Positions 1 to 8,619 of a DNA stretch of 64,000 nt are shown in pieces. Source of the stretch: Kiritimatiellia bacterium. GTDB lineage: Bacteria; Verrucomicrobiota; Kiritimatiellia; JAAZAB01. The stretch covers positions 62,001-126,000 of the forward strand of contig JAQUMN010000001.1 of the NCBI GenBank assembly GCA_028718125.1. Direction: 5' to 3'. The position numbers and the translations under genes are program-made. Within the stretch, counting starts at the first letter, position 1, and each line of letters opens with the position of its first letter. The notes under the pieces are model-generated. The model was not told the DNA's origin and did no database searches. It saw only the letters and a list, made by a program, of their open reading frames with translations.

Positions 1-1
1 T

Positions 2-178
2 GCGGGCAATTATCGGTTGGCGCGCGGTTCGCCCTGTATCGACACCGGGCTCGTGGCACCGTGGATGGCCGAGGCTGTGGATTTAGACGGCCATAGGCGC
101 CTCGACCGATTCAGCAACAAGGTGGATATGGGCGCTTTTGAGTATAGCCCAACCGGCGCCATGTTTACGTTTCGATAA
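2..178 (+). CDS. C-terminal end of a beta-helix 'choice-of-anchor Q' type surface protein (partial at window edge)
   Basis: An open frame enters from the left edge and stops at 176-178. The visible 58 residues contain the block NYRLARGSPCIDTG, then DLDGHRRL and VDMGAFEY. This SPCIDTG...D.DG..R......DMGAFE pattern is the usual C-terminal signature of right-handed parallel beta-helix proteins with a 'choice-of-anchor Q' domain, which are large secreted or surface proteins abundant in Lentisphaerota, Kiritimatiellota and Planctomycetota. The catalytic or binding part lies outside the window, so no substrate can be named. Family recognition is confident; function is not known. Confidence 0.8.
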   Translation, partial: AGNYRLARGSPCIDTGLVAPWMAEAVDLDGHRRLDRFSNKVDMGAFEYSPTGAMFTFR

Positions 179-301
179 TCATGGTTATATTTCACGGTTG
201 TTTTGGGCTTCATCATATGCACGGTTTCCCGTACGTTCGCCATGAATCTGTGCGAATACTGATCGGCGTGCTCTTTTATTGAGACTGATTTACGGATCGA
301 C

Positions 302-330
302 TACAGTAGCCATATAAATAGGCATATAAT
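302..330 (+). promoter_or_regulatory. possible promoter for the secreted protein gene at 349
   Basis: The 170 bases between the beta-helix CDS and the next gene are AT-rich relative to the flanks. A perfect TATAAT sits at 325-330, 18 bases before the start codon. The hexamer 17 bases upstream (TACAGT, 302-307) is a poor -35 match, so this is a weak call. Nothing else is evident in 179-348. Confidence 0.25.
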
Positions 331-348
331 AATCATAAGAGTCCAACG

Positions 349-1104
349 ATGAAACGATTGATAATGACGTGCGTTGCAGCGGCCGGATTATTTTCTTGGC
401 CGGCCGCATGGGCGGCGAACGATTCCCCTGCCATTCGCGTCGGCGTGTATGACAGCGGTTTTGGCGCCGGCGGCATCCGCCAGGCGTTGCAGGCGGCGTC
501 GGGCCTGCAGGTCGCGGCTATCGCCGACTGGGAGGCGGAGACACTGTTTAAATATGACGTCATCGTTTTGGGCAGCGTCAAAGGGCCCCGATATCAGCGC
601 TGGCAGGATGCCCGCTACTACGGCCGCTACCCGGTGCTGGTGTCGCCGCGATACAGCCTGAATTATCTGGCGCCGGAGGAGTATGACGCACTGGTCGCTT
701 ACCTCAAGAACGGGGGCGCGCTGATCCTGCTGGATGGCGCGGTTTCCACCTCCCGGCCGGACTTGACCGGCGCTGTGGATCGGACGGCGGAACTGACGGG
801 CGCACACGGTAAAAGGGCTGCTCAATCGAACGCCATGGTCAAAGTTGAAGGCCCCCTGCTTTGGCCGGGCACCGGCGGCTCGGTCACCGTGGCGTCGTTT
901 CCGGCCTTGCTGCTCAACGCGATCGGGCGACTGGATGCCACAGCCAGGCCCCTGGTGACCGTCAAGGCGCAAGGACTTCCGGCGTTGATTGAAAACACGA
1001 TGGGGCAGCAAACGCACCCGGACGTACGAGCACGAAATCATCGCTGTGGCGCCGGCCGGCGAGGCGGGCCTACCCGGCCTGGCGGACCCGTGTCCAGCGC
1101 GTAA
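349..1104 (+). CDS. secreted protein of unknown function, possibly frameshifted at its C-terminus
   Basis: The 251-residue product starts with a clear signal peptide (hydrophobic run ending AAWA/AND near residue 22). The mature part has an alternating beta-alpha pattern (IRVGVYDSGFGAGGIRQAL near the start, YDVIVLGS, then LVAYLKNGGALILLDG) resembling glutamine-amidotransferase-like or ThuA-like folds that form a flavodoxin-like sheet; this is a fold guess only. The last 35 residues turn Arg/Gly/Pro-rich and unnatural. The +1 frame over the same bases reads a plausible tail (RTYEHEIIAVAPAGEAG..., stop at 1112-1114), so a frameshift between about 991 and 1020 is likely. It precedes a glycoside-hydrolase-like gene by 94 bases on the same strand and may work with it. 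Confidence 0.5.
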   Translation: MKRLIMTCVAAAGLFSWPAAWAANDSPAIRVGVYDSGFGAGGIRQALQAASGLQVAAIADWEAETLFKYDVIVLGSVKGPRYQRWQDARYYGRYPVLVSPRYSLNYLAPEEYDALVAYLKNGGALILLDGAVSTSRPDLTGAVDRTAELTGAHGKRAAQSNAMVKVEGPLLWPGTGGSVTVASFPALLLNAIGRLDATARPLVTVKAQGLPALIENTMGQQTHPDVRARNHRCGAGRRGGPTRPGGPVSSA

Positions 1105-1198
1105 GCAGCCCTAAACAAAGGCTAAGAACAAACAAGGCAACGACGCAATGGGCCGGCACTTGTTAGATCCCGGGATTTCGAACGCCACGAGGTAAACC

Positions 1199-2650
1199 AT
1201 GAACGCCACCATACCATTTTTACAAACAGGCAATCGAACGATTGACAAAGCATTCCGCATTGCGATGGGCGATTTCCTGGGAAATATTCATCCCATTCGG
1301 AAGGGGTTGCTGGCGGTAGAGGCGCCGGTAATTTTCGCGGGAATCCATTATATCGAGCCGTGGATCCGCGACGCGTCTTTTAATGTGTGGAATGGGGCAT
1401 CCTTGATCGCGCCGGAAGCAGCCAAGAACACCTTGATGTCAATCATTGATGAATCACAGGGCATCCGGCGTGTCGGGTATCACAGTAATCATTATTGGGA
1501 TGCCATTATTTCCGTGATCGGCTTCTGGCAGCATTATCTGTATACCGGCGACCGGGAATTTTTGGCGCAGACGTTCGAGGTTGCCCGGAATACAATGCAA
1601 TTTTTCGAAGAAACCGAATACGATCCGCAAGACGGCCTGTTTCGCGGATTGGCATGCTGCATGGATTGCATTTCCGGGTATCCGGACGAGTTGGCCTATC
1701 CGATTCACGATCGCAGCGATTACGCCGGGGCGCGGGGGTGCAAACGGTTGTTTACCGGCGCGCAGGCGCCTGCCAAGGGGGACGGCATTCCCTTTAAGGC
1801 CATGTCCACCAATTGCGTTTATTTCCAGGCTTACAAAGTTTTGGAGCAAATGGCCAAAGCCCTCGGCCAGCCGTCCGATCGCGATTGGCCGGCCAAGGCT
1901 GAAAATCTTAAATGCGCCATTAACCGGAATTTCTGGATCGATGCTAAAAAATATTATTATTACATTGTCGGCTGTCCGATCGGGCCGGGCACCTGCGATC
2001 ATCAGGAAGGATTTGGCCATGCGTTTGCCATTCTGTTCGACATCGCCGATGCCGAGCGGAAAAAGCATGTTTTTGCCAATCAATATCTGGCGCCGGCGGG
2101 GTTGCCCTATGTCTGGCCGAACTTCCCCCGGTATATAAAACAATACGGCCCGAACGAATACGGCCGCGGCGCCGGCACGGTCTGGCCGCATGTTCAGGCG
2201 TTTTGGGGCGATGCCGCGCTCCGGAATGGGCGGCCGGATCTGTTCCGGCGCGAGTTGATGCTGATGGCGCAGCATGCCGAGCGCGATTCGCATTTTGCGG
2301 AAGTGCTGCACCCGGTAACCGGCGAAATTTACGGCGGCGTCCAGGAGGTGAATTATACTTCCAAACCGCGCCAAACCTGGTGTGCCACGGGGTTTATCCG
2401 GCTGGTGCTGCGGGGATTGCTGGGGATGGAGTTCGCGCCGGACGGCATCCGCTTCCATCCGTGGCTGCCGCCCGAGATCGACCACCTTGTTTTCAGCAAC
2501 CTATGTTATCGACAGGCGATTTTACAAATACGTGTTGCCGGTCATGGCGGGAAGGTTGAACGTTTTGCGGTCAATGGTGTTAAACAGTCAAAACCCTGGA
2601 TGCCGGCCGAGGGTGCGGGGGACATTACTATTGAGATTGTCCTGACTTAA
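1199..2650 (+). CDS. six-hairpin glycosidase-like protein (MGH1-like/GH63-like (alpha/alpha)6 enzyme)
   Basis: A 483-residue protein with no signal peptide. The body shows repeated aromatic-rich helical pairs typical of (alpha/alpha)6-barrel glycosidases of the amylo-alpha-1,6-glucosidase / trehalase / GH63 group: IEPWIRDASFNVWNG, GYHSNHYWDAIISVIGFWQHYL, NEYGRGAGTVWPHVQAFWGDAAL and HPVTGEIYGGVQEVNYTSKP. The last 80 residues (GMEFAPDGIRFHPWLPPE...) resemble the beta-sandwich appendage common at the C-terminus of such enzymes. Likely role is hydrolysis of alpha-linked oligosaccharides in the cytoplasm; the exact linkage cannot be read from the sequence. A GAGG at 1187-1190 precedes the start at usable spacing. 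It follows the secreted unknown on the same strand. Confidence 0.65.
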   Translation: MNATIPFLQTGNRTIDKAFRIAMGDFLGNIHPIRKGLLAVEAPVIFAGIHYIEPWIRDASFNVWNGASLIAPEAAKNTLMSIIDESQGIRRVGYHSNHYWDAIISVIGFWQHYLYTGDREFLAQTFEVARNTMQFFEETEYDPQDGLFRGLACCMDCISGYPDELAYPIHDRSDYAGARGCKRLFTGAQAPAKGDGIPFKAMSTNCVYFQAYKVLEQMAKALGQPSDRDWPAKAENLKCAINRNFWIDAKKYYYYIVGCPIGPGTCDHQEGFGHAFAILFDIADAERKKHVFANQYLAPAGLPYVWPNFPRYIKQYGPNEYGRGAGTVWPHVQAFWGDAALRNGRPDLFRRELMLMAQHAERDSHFAEVLHPVTGEIYGGVQEVNYTSKPRQTWCATGFIRLVLRGLLGMEFAPDGIRFHPWLPPEIDHLVFSNLCYRQAILQIRVAGHGGKVERFAVNGVKQSKPWMPAEGAGDITIEIVLT

Positions 2651-2700
2651 TACCTGACTATTGCACGAACATCAGCGTTACTGTTATATTTTGTCAATAA

Positions 2701-3045
2701 ACACAGCGTGCAAATTATGTTTTGCGCCCCTTCATTTTCCTGTGCGCCGCCTCGGGGATCGCGCTGTTTGGGGGGCGGCTGATCCTGGCTCATAATCGGA
2801 TCCTGTACCCGTATCACAAGTGGTTCATGCGCGCGCTGACGGATGCGCCCGGGAAGCCTCCCGGATTCCTCATGCTTCTCGATACCTTCCTGAAGAAGCC
2901 GGCCACCGCGGCCTGCGACGAGTTCTGCAACAGCATCATTGACTTCATGAATCTTCAGCAGCACGAGCCCGGCTTTATCAGCCGTTTTGTGATGGATACG
3001 GAATGGAACTGGCGTTACGGCCGGGGGCCGGTGGAAGATTGGTAA
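2701..3045 (+). pseudogene. N-terminally truncated remnant, probably of a nucleotidyltransferase-like protein
   Basis: An in-frame stop at 2698-2700 precedes this frame, whose only early starts are TTG codons (2722) without a ribosome-binding site. The peptide GRLILAHNRILYPYHKWFMR followed by ALTDAPGKPPGFLMLLDTFL looks like the conserved C-terminal helical tail of a family of predicted nucleotidyltransferases (DUF4037-like). The N-terminal catalytic half is absent. I read this as the 3' remnant of a larger gene whose front has been lost, with the breakpoint about 50 bases after the glycosidase stop. The family assignment is from memory of the tail pattern and is moderate at best. The following 130 bases (3046-3177) show no gene. 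Confidence 0.45.
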
Positions 3046-3177
3046 GAGGCCGGACACCGCCGGCCGGCGCCCCGGCGCAAGGTGGCCTCCTGCATGAGGA
3101 AATAAACTGAACCGGATATCGAGCACGTATAACGAATTTGCGGATGTCATCGGCGGCGGCCGCGAACCGCCTGCAGC

Positions 3178-4464
3178 CTATGCGCCGTTCTCAATGCTCC
3201 TCACCGGCGCCAGCCATAGTGTGCCGCGAGTGAACAGGCTTTCGCCGGCCCCGCTGATTTCGCGATGGTCGCCGATCAGATGCATGAGACCCAACAGCCG
3301 CTCTTCCTCAAACAAGGCGCCGACGGTGCTATCCAGCGGCAAGGGTCCTTTAGGCAGGGCCTTGATGCTGAACACCGCGGCGTGGGCATGTATCGCCGGG
3401 TATGGCGTGCGCCCCACCGGCCGGATAAACGGCTTGAGCGCCTGGTTCTCGCCGGCGGTGGCGAACCCGACGACCAGTGTCAGGGTCCGCGCAAATTCGT
3501 GTTCGGGTGTGAAGGCCAGCCAGTCGCGAATGGCTGGATATTCAAATAGCGAGCCCGTAGCCGGGCCGGCGTCCGTAACCAGGCTGGCGCCCTTAGCCTG
3601 GCCGGTGCCCATAGCGGGCGAGCGTTTCAGCGCCGCGCCGATCAGCCCGGCCGATTCTGCCAGCATCACCCAGCCGATAGCAGGTGGACCGGTCATTACC
3701 GGAGCGCCGGACATGGACAATGCCGCCGTGACGATTTGTGAAAGCGGCGTGTGATCGGCGCCCTCCCCGGTTTCGAAGCGCACGCACTGGGCGAATTCGC
3801 CTTCGCCCACCAGGGCATACAGAACTTGCAGTTCCGGCACCATGGCGGCGCGAGTAACCATAAAATCAGGGATTTTGGCGCCATCCGACGGTAGGCAGGC
3901 GGCGGCGCCGCCCGCCGCCAGGAATTCGCCAAATCGCGTGCGGCATTCGCCGAAGGCATTGCCAAAAGCGCCCAAACCCACGGCCAGTGTGCCATGCGGC
4001 GCCTTGATTCGGCGAGATTCAGTCTCCGCAAACGGCAAGGACTCAAGATGCGATGGGGCGCCCACCAGCCTGCACTTGAGTGTGGCATTTGGGGAGAGCG
4101 TGTAGATGGTACATTCCAGAGACTCGAATGATTTTGTACTAACTTGCGGTTGAACGACGGGAGCCGCCGCCGCCGCAACCGGCTGGGCGCCGGCGACAAG
4201 GCTCATCAGCCCACTGAGTTCCAAGACCGATATCACCGCCGGCGAGGGATCCAGCACGCCTAAAGAACCGTTCAGTTTGCGAAGCATCTGGTGCGCTTTC
4301 AGCAGGACGCGGATGCCGGCAGAACTCAGGAAAACGACCCGGTTCAGGTTCAGCCGGATATGGTACCGACCGCCGTGGACTGCATCTTCCACTTCCTTTT
4401 CCAGGGGAGCAGCCTGGGCGGCGTCCAGCCGGCCCTCAACCTTAATTTCAAATAATTCGCTCAT
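3178..4464 (-). CDS. STAS-domain protein with an uncharacterised C-terminal domain
   Basis: A 428-residue soluble protein. Residues 1-100 form a STAS (anti-sigma-factor antagonist) domain: FEIKVEGRLDAAQAAPLEKE, then LNLNRVVFLSSAGIRVLLKA with the phospho-acceptor-like Ser in SSAG, then LGVLDPSPAVISVLELSGL. After an Ala/Pro/Val-rich linker (about residues 100-115) there is a roughly 310-residue domain I do not recognise; it is Gly/Ala-rich with no membrane span. STAS proteins act as phosphorylation-controlled partner switches, so a regulatory role is expected. It lies 80 bases downstream of the four-domain binding protein on the same strand, so the two may be co-transcribed and form a sensing pair. 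That link is inference. Confidence 0.6.
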   Translation of the reverse strand: MSELFEIKVEGRLDAAQAAPLEKEVEDAVHGGRYHIRLNLNRVVFLSSAGIRVLLKAHQMLRKLNGSLGVLDPSPAVISVLELSGLMSLVAGAQPVAAAAAPVVQPQVSTKSFESLECTIYTLSPNATLKCRLVGAPSHLESLPFAETESRRIKAPHGTLAVGLGAFGNAFGECRTRFGEFLAAGGAAACLPSDGAKIPDFMVTRAAMVPELQVLYALVGEGEFAQCVRFETGEGADHTPLSQIVTAALSMSGAPVMTGPPAIGWVMLAESAGLIGAALKRSPAMGTGQAKGASLVTDAGPATGSLFEYPAIRDWLAFTPEHEFARTLTLVVGFATAGENQALKPFIRPVGRTPYPAIHAHAAVFSIKALPKGPLPLDSTVGALFEEERLLGLMHLIGDHREISGAGESLFTRGTLWLAPVRSIENGA

Positions 4465-4544
4465 GGTTGATAATTTATATAAACGCCCGGTACCCTGATC
4501 CGGCGGGACTTGTCCGCCTTCCTATGGTGGAAAATTCCTTATTT

Positions 4545-7500
4545 CTATTTTTCCACCACCTGATCCGCACGTTTCAACAGCGTCGGCGGGAGCGTCAGTC
4601 CGCACCGGGCGGCGTTTTCCGGATTGACCACCAATCGTGTTTGGCTGACCGGCCGGAATGGAATTGTAGCCGGCGATTCGCCATGCAGGATACGCAACGC
4701 CAAATCGGCCATATCCCGTCCGACCTGCTCGTAATCACGCGCCACCGCCACGGCGGCGCCGCCCATAATCGCCTGGCCGCTGACGAATGCCATCAACGGT
4801 TTCCGATAGCGGCGCGCGGCCTGGACAATGCCGGGAAACGACGCATCGTTAAGATTATCCGTTATCTGGCAAATAACATCCACCGGTTTGGAGGCCAGGG
4901 CCATGGCGGCGTCAGGCACTTCCGAGCTGGTCGAAACCGCCACCGACTCCAGTTCCAGCCCGCCTTCGCGGGCAGCCTCGGCCAGCGAATCCCGGTACAA
5001 TACGGAATTAATTTCCGAGGGCACAAACAATGTGCCGATCCGCCGCGCGCCCGGCAGGCACTCCTTAACCACCGCCACCATACCAGTAAAGTCGCTGAGG
5101 GTCGAGATGCCGGTTATGTTCGGCAGGTGCTGGGTAAAGCTTTGGCCGGCGCCGGCCAGCACGGGATTGCCGACCGCCCCGAACACAATGGGAATATCGC
5201 GGACTTTCCGGAGTACCGCCTGCAGGGTTGGCGTGGACGTGAGTAAAATCAAATCCGGCCGCTCATCGGCGACGAGCGTGGCCATGTCCGACTGCGCATT
5301 CAGGAGTTTAATGTCGTAGTCGCGGTTCCGGCGCAAACCTTGTTGCTCCAAGCGCTCGAAAAAACCCTGGTGGGTTTCCTCCACAAACTGCGACTGCACG
5401 AAGTTCAGGAACACCAGGCGCCATTTGCGTTCGGGCCTGCCCGCCGACACGGGCGGCGGAGCCTTGGCGAAGACGGAAGGCCCTGCGCCGGCGGGCGGCG
5501 CGGTCTGCGCCGGTGGACGGCCGATGACTTCATCCGCCCGGTCCATCAGCGCGGCCGGGATGGTCAGGCCGCAAGCGGCGGCATTGTTCAGGTTAACCAC
5601 CAATCGCGTTTTACTGACCAGCTGAATGGGAATACGCGCCGGCGATTCGCCGCGCAGGACGCGCGCCGCGAGGCGGGCGGCGTCCCTGCCGGACTGTTCA
5701 TAATCGCGCGCGACCGCCACCGCGGCGCCTCCTTCGCGAGCCTGGCTGGTGGTAAACCCGAACAGCGGTAGCTTCGTTTTCTGCACTGTGCGAGTGATGC
5801 CCGCAAATGACGCGTCAATGATATTGCCGATAACCTGGCAGAAAGCTTCAATATCCTTGCCGGCGAGCGCCAGGGCCGCCTCCGCAATTTCCGAACTCGC
5901 GGTTACGGGCATGGCCACCAGTTCTATATTCGCTTTCCGCAGGACGCCGGCCATGGCGTCTTTATTGTAAATGCAGTTGTCCTCGCCGGAGGCGAAAAGC
6001 GTGCCCACGCGCCGGGCGCGTGGCAGGCATTCCCGGATAACGACGCCCATGGTTTCATAATCGCTCATCGTGCAGATGCCGGTTATGTTGGGTGCATGCT
6101 CGGCGAACGAAGAACCGATCCCGGTCTGCAGCGGGTTGGCCACGACGGAAAAAATAATCGGGATGTTCTTAACCCGCTGGGCGGTGGCTTGCAGCGTGGG
6201 CGTGGAGGTCAGCAGGATCAAATCCGTGCGGTCGCTTTTGGCGGCATCCACCATGGCAACAAGGTTAGCCATGGCGCCTTGCGCGTTGCTTACCTTGATC
6301 TCGTAGTCGCGGCCGCGCACCAGTTCCGCCTTGGGGAACTCGTCCCACAGGCCGCGTTCGAAATCCTCAACGACCGTGGATTCGGCATAATGCAGTAGGT
6401 GTATTTTCCATTTGCGCCCGGGCCTGCCCGCCGACGCGTCCGGCGGAGCCTTGGCGCAGACAGAAGGCCCGGCGTAGGCAGGTGGGGCCGCAATGACCGG
6501 GGGAGCAGCAACGGCGGGCGCCGCAATTACGGTTGATATTGGCGCGATGACGGATATCGGGATGCCCGCGGCCGATGATCGCTCCGAGAGCAGGTCCGCG
6601 GGTATTTTGATCCCGAGCCGGTTGGCTTCGTCCCGGTTGATGACGACGGATTTAACCGACACATTGGTCATCGGGATACCGGCCGGGCTCTCGCCGCCAA
6701 GCACGCGGGCCAGAAGCGGCGCTGCACCCCGGCCGCTTGCATAATACCCGACGCCAACGCTCGCCAGGGCTTTGGCGGCCAGGGCCGGATCGTCAGGAAA
6801 AAGCGGCATGCGGGCTTTGCGGCATGCCATAACCAGTGCGTCGAAACCCTGGTAAACCGTGTTGTCGCCGGGGATGTAAACGGCTTGAATCGTGCGTTCA
6901 AAGAGCGCCTGGGTGGATTGGGCTATATCCGCCGTTGAGTTCAGCGTTACCTCCTCAAGGCGGATATTCCGCTGCCGGCACAAGTCGCGCAAGCTGGTGA
7001 CCACTCTGACCGAGTTGGCTTCGCTGCTGTTGTAGATTACGCCAAGTCCGGTCAGGTTCGGAATCAGCCGTCGCATAACATCAAGGGTTTCTTCCAGTGG
7101 AGGGAAAGACCCTACCCCAGTCACGTTGGGCAGATGATCGGTCCAGGATTTTCCGACACCGGCGGAGATGGGGTCAGTTACATAAGTGAAAACCACGGGT
7201 TTATGCTTGGCCATACTGGCGGCGGCCATGAGCACCGGCGTGGTAAATGTGACGATTACATCCGCGTCACTGCTGTCCAGGGCCTGGATCACCGAAGGGA
7301 TGGTGGCAATTTCGGCCTGTGCGCCAACCCGGCGTATGACCAGATTGCTGCCTTCGGTGTAACCAAATTCGCGCAAGCCTTCCAGCAGACCCCTGGCGGC
7401 GGTTTCGTAACCCTGTTCAGGAGCAAAATAAGCGATGCCGAGCCGGTAGGTCCGGCCGGCTTCCGGGCGCGGTATGGCGGACGTTGCCGGCGCCAATGCA

Positions 7501-8570
7501 TTTGCCGCGTGCAAGCCTTTGGCATCAATGACGATGTCAGCCGAGCGCATGATCTCCGGCGTGATTTTCCATGGATCACGCAATTGCCCCAAGGCAAGCA
7601 GGTTGACGGCCAGTTTTTGCGGAACCACATTATCGATCGGCGTATCAGCCGGGTTGCGCCCGTTGAGAATTTCCACCGCCAGGTTGCCCGTGATCTGGCC
7701 CACTTCATAATAATTGGCGCCCAGGCCCAGCAGGGCGCCGGTTGCGGCATGATCCGGCGCGTTGGCAAAAACCGGGATGCGCGCTTCCTGAGCCGCCTTA
7801 ATCACGGAAGCGGCTGCCAGCTCCACAATATTGTCACCCCCGATCCAAAAGGCTTGCGCGTTTCGGGCCACCAGCGATTGGGCGGCTTCCAGAACCTCGA
7901 CCGAACTCTGCACGGGCGCCTCCAGCAGTGTGATGCCCAGTTCTTTGCAGACTTCACGGGCAAGCACGAGGCAGGCTTCCGAACAGGTTTCCGAGGTACA
8001 CCAGACCACGCCGACACGGGCCAGGTCGGGGTAACACTGCTTGGCCATCCGGAACACTTCCTTGACGGGCTGAAACGTGCCGATCCCGGCCATGTGGCGC
8101 GGCCGGACATCCGGCCGGTTGCGATCCAGCCCCACGCCGGACAAATAAGGATCCGTGACCGCGCCGAACACATGGATGACCTTGCCTTCCTTGTTGGCGC
8201 CGGCCAGAGTTTGCAGGGATGGCGTGCTGATGGTGACGGCCAGGTCAAAACCCCCGCCCACAATGGCTTTGGCAATCGTGTTGGCGATGGGCAGATCGGA
8301 TTCGGCATTAAAGCGTTGGATGAAGACCGTCTTATTCGGAATCAGGTTATGCTTGGCAAAGGCATCCAGGCAGCCGCGCACGCTATCGTCCAGGATGGGA
8401 CGGCTGGAGAATTGGTAAATCGCTACGCGTGGGATCTTGCCTTTGGCGACGGGCGCGGACCCGCCGGGCTGCGCCGGCTGGCGGTGTTGCCAATCGGATA
8501 TCAGCAACACCGCCGCCGCGAGCCCGATGAGAGAAATCCCGAGTGCCAGACGTTTAAGCACGTATCCCAT
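4545..8570 (-). CDS. membrane-anchored protein with four tandem ABC substrate-binding (TrpX/YtrX-like) domains
   Basis: The 1341-residue product begins with one hydrophobic segment (about residues 8-24), so it is anchored with its bulk in the periplasm. Four copies of an ABC_sub_bind-type domain follow, at about 49-335, 373-665, 715-1020 and 1045-1341. Each repeats the same landmarks: a V/LxxF...FxxGLxE start, a DLILLTSTPTLQ-like motif, VFGAVxDPxxxGxG, NITGIxTxxxxxE and a closing GxNPAxxP/GESPAxIP followed by LVVNxxNA. Family members bind aromatic amino acids or similar solutes and normally occur as single domains with a permease and an ATPase; neither is nearby. The joints before domains 3 and 4 are Pro/Ala-rich and encoded by a dispersed DNA repeat (separate entries). 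It is followed by the STAS gene. A sensory rather than transport role is plausible but unproven. Confidence 0.7.
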   Translation of the reverse strand: MGYVLKRLALGISLIGLAAAVLLISDWQHRQPAQPGGSAPVAKGKIPRVAIYQFSSRPILDDSVRGCLDAFAKHNLIPNKTVFIQRFNAESDLPIANTIAKAIVGGGFDLAVTISTPSLQTLAGANKEGKVIHVFGAVTDPYLSGVGLDRNRPDVRPRHMAGIGTFQPVKEVFRMAKQCYPDLARVGVVWCTSETCSEACLVLAREVCKELGITLLEAPVQSSVEVLEAAQSLVARNAQAFWIGGDNIVELAAASVIKAAQEARIPVFANAPDHAATGALLGLGANYYEVGQITGNLAVEILNGRNPADTPIDNVVPQKLAVNLLALGQLRDPWKITPEIMRSADIVIDAKGLHAANALAPATSAIPRPEAGRTYRLGIAYFAPEQGYETAARGLLEGLREFGYTEGSNLVIRRVGAQAEIATIPSVIQALDSSDADVIVTFTTPVLMAAASMAKHKPVVFTYVTDPISAGVGKSWTDHLPNVTGVGSFPPLEETLDVMRRLIPNLTGLGVIYNSSEANSVRVVTSLRDLCRQRNIRLEEVTLNSTADIAQSTQALFERTIQAVYIPGDNTVYQGFDALVMACRKARMPLFPDDPALAAKALASVGVGYYASGRGAAPLLARVLGGESPAGIPMTNVSVKSVVINRDEANRLGIKIPADLLSERSSAAGIPISVIAPISTVIAAPAVAAPPVIAAPPAYAGPSVCAKAPPDASAGRPGRKWKIHLLHYAESTVVEDFERGLWDEFPKAELVRGRDYEIKVSNAQGAMANLVAMVDAAKSDRTDLILLTSTPTLQATAQRVKNIPIIFSVVANPLQTGIGSSFAEHAPNITGICTMSDYETMGVVIRECLPRARRVGTLFASGEDNCIYNKDAMAGVLRKANIELVAMPVTASSEIAEAALALAGKDIEAFCQVIGNIIDASFAGITRTVQKTKLPLFGFTTSQAREGGAAVAVARDYEQSGRDAARLAARVLRGESPARIPIQLVSKTRLVVNLNNAAACGLTIPAALMDRADEVIGRPPAQTAPPAGAGPSVFAKAPPPVSAGRPERKWRLVFLNFVQSQFVEETHQGFFERLEQQGLRRNRDYDIKLLNAQSDMATLVADERPDLILLTSTPTLQAVLRKVRDIPIVFGAVGNPVLAGAGQSFTQHLPNITGISTLSDFTGMVAVVKECLPGARRIGTLFVPSEINSVLYRDSLAEAAREGGLELESVAVSTSSEVPDAAMALASKPVDVICQITDNLNDASFPGIVQAARRYRKPLMAFVSGQAIMGGAAVAVARDYEQVGRDMADLALRILHGESPATIPFRPVSQTRLVVNPENAARCGLTLPPTLLKRADQVVEK
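5432..5483 (-). repeat. dispersed repeat (AKA..SAGRP family) encoding the linker before the fourth binding domain
   Basis: On the minus strand this stretch encodes AGPSVFAKAPPPVSAGRP. The DNA core GCCTGCCCGCCGA ... GGAGCCTTGGCGAAGAC is nearly the same as at 6418-6470 in this gene and close to 59061-59095 in the unrelated ParA fusion gene, where the reverse strand reads AFAKASAGKPAS. The same sequence at protein joints of unrelated genes indicates a mobile or expanding DNA repeat rather than shared protein ancestry. Confidence 0.65.
6418..6470 (-). repeat. dispersed repeat (AKA..SAGRP family) encoding the linker before the third binding domain
   Basis: Second copy of the linker-encoding repeat; the minus strand reads AGPSVCAKAPPDASAGRP. 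It differs from the copy at 5432-5483 by several substitutions but keeps the GCCTGCCCGCCGAC and GGAGCCTTGGCG blocks, and the two flanks (Pro/Ala-rich before, RKWK/RKWR after) also match. This suggests that part of the chain arose by duplication of a domain plus its linker. Confidence 0.6.
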
Positions 8571-8619
8571 GCACGGTCCTATTCATCGCCCGCAGCCATC
8601 CGGCGCAACCATGTCATCT

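Noticed and set aside
1454-2485. A 343-codon minus-strand frame opposite the glycosidase gene
   Set aside because: Antisense shadow; the plus frame has the (alpha/alpha)6 motifs and a ribosome site.
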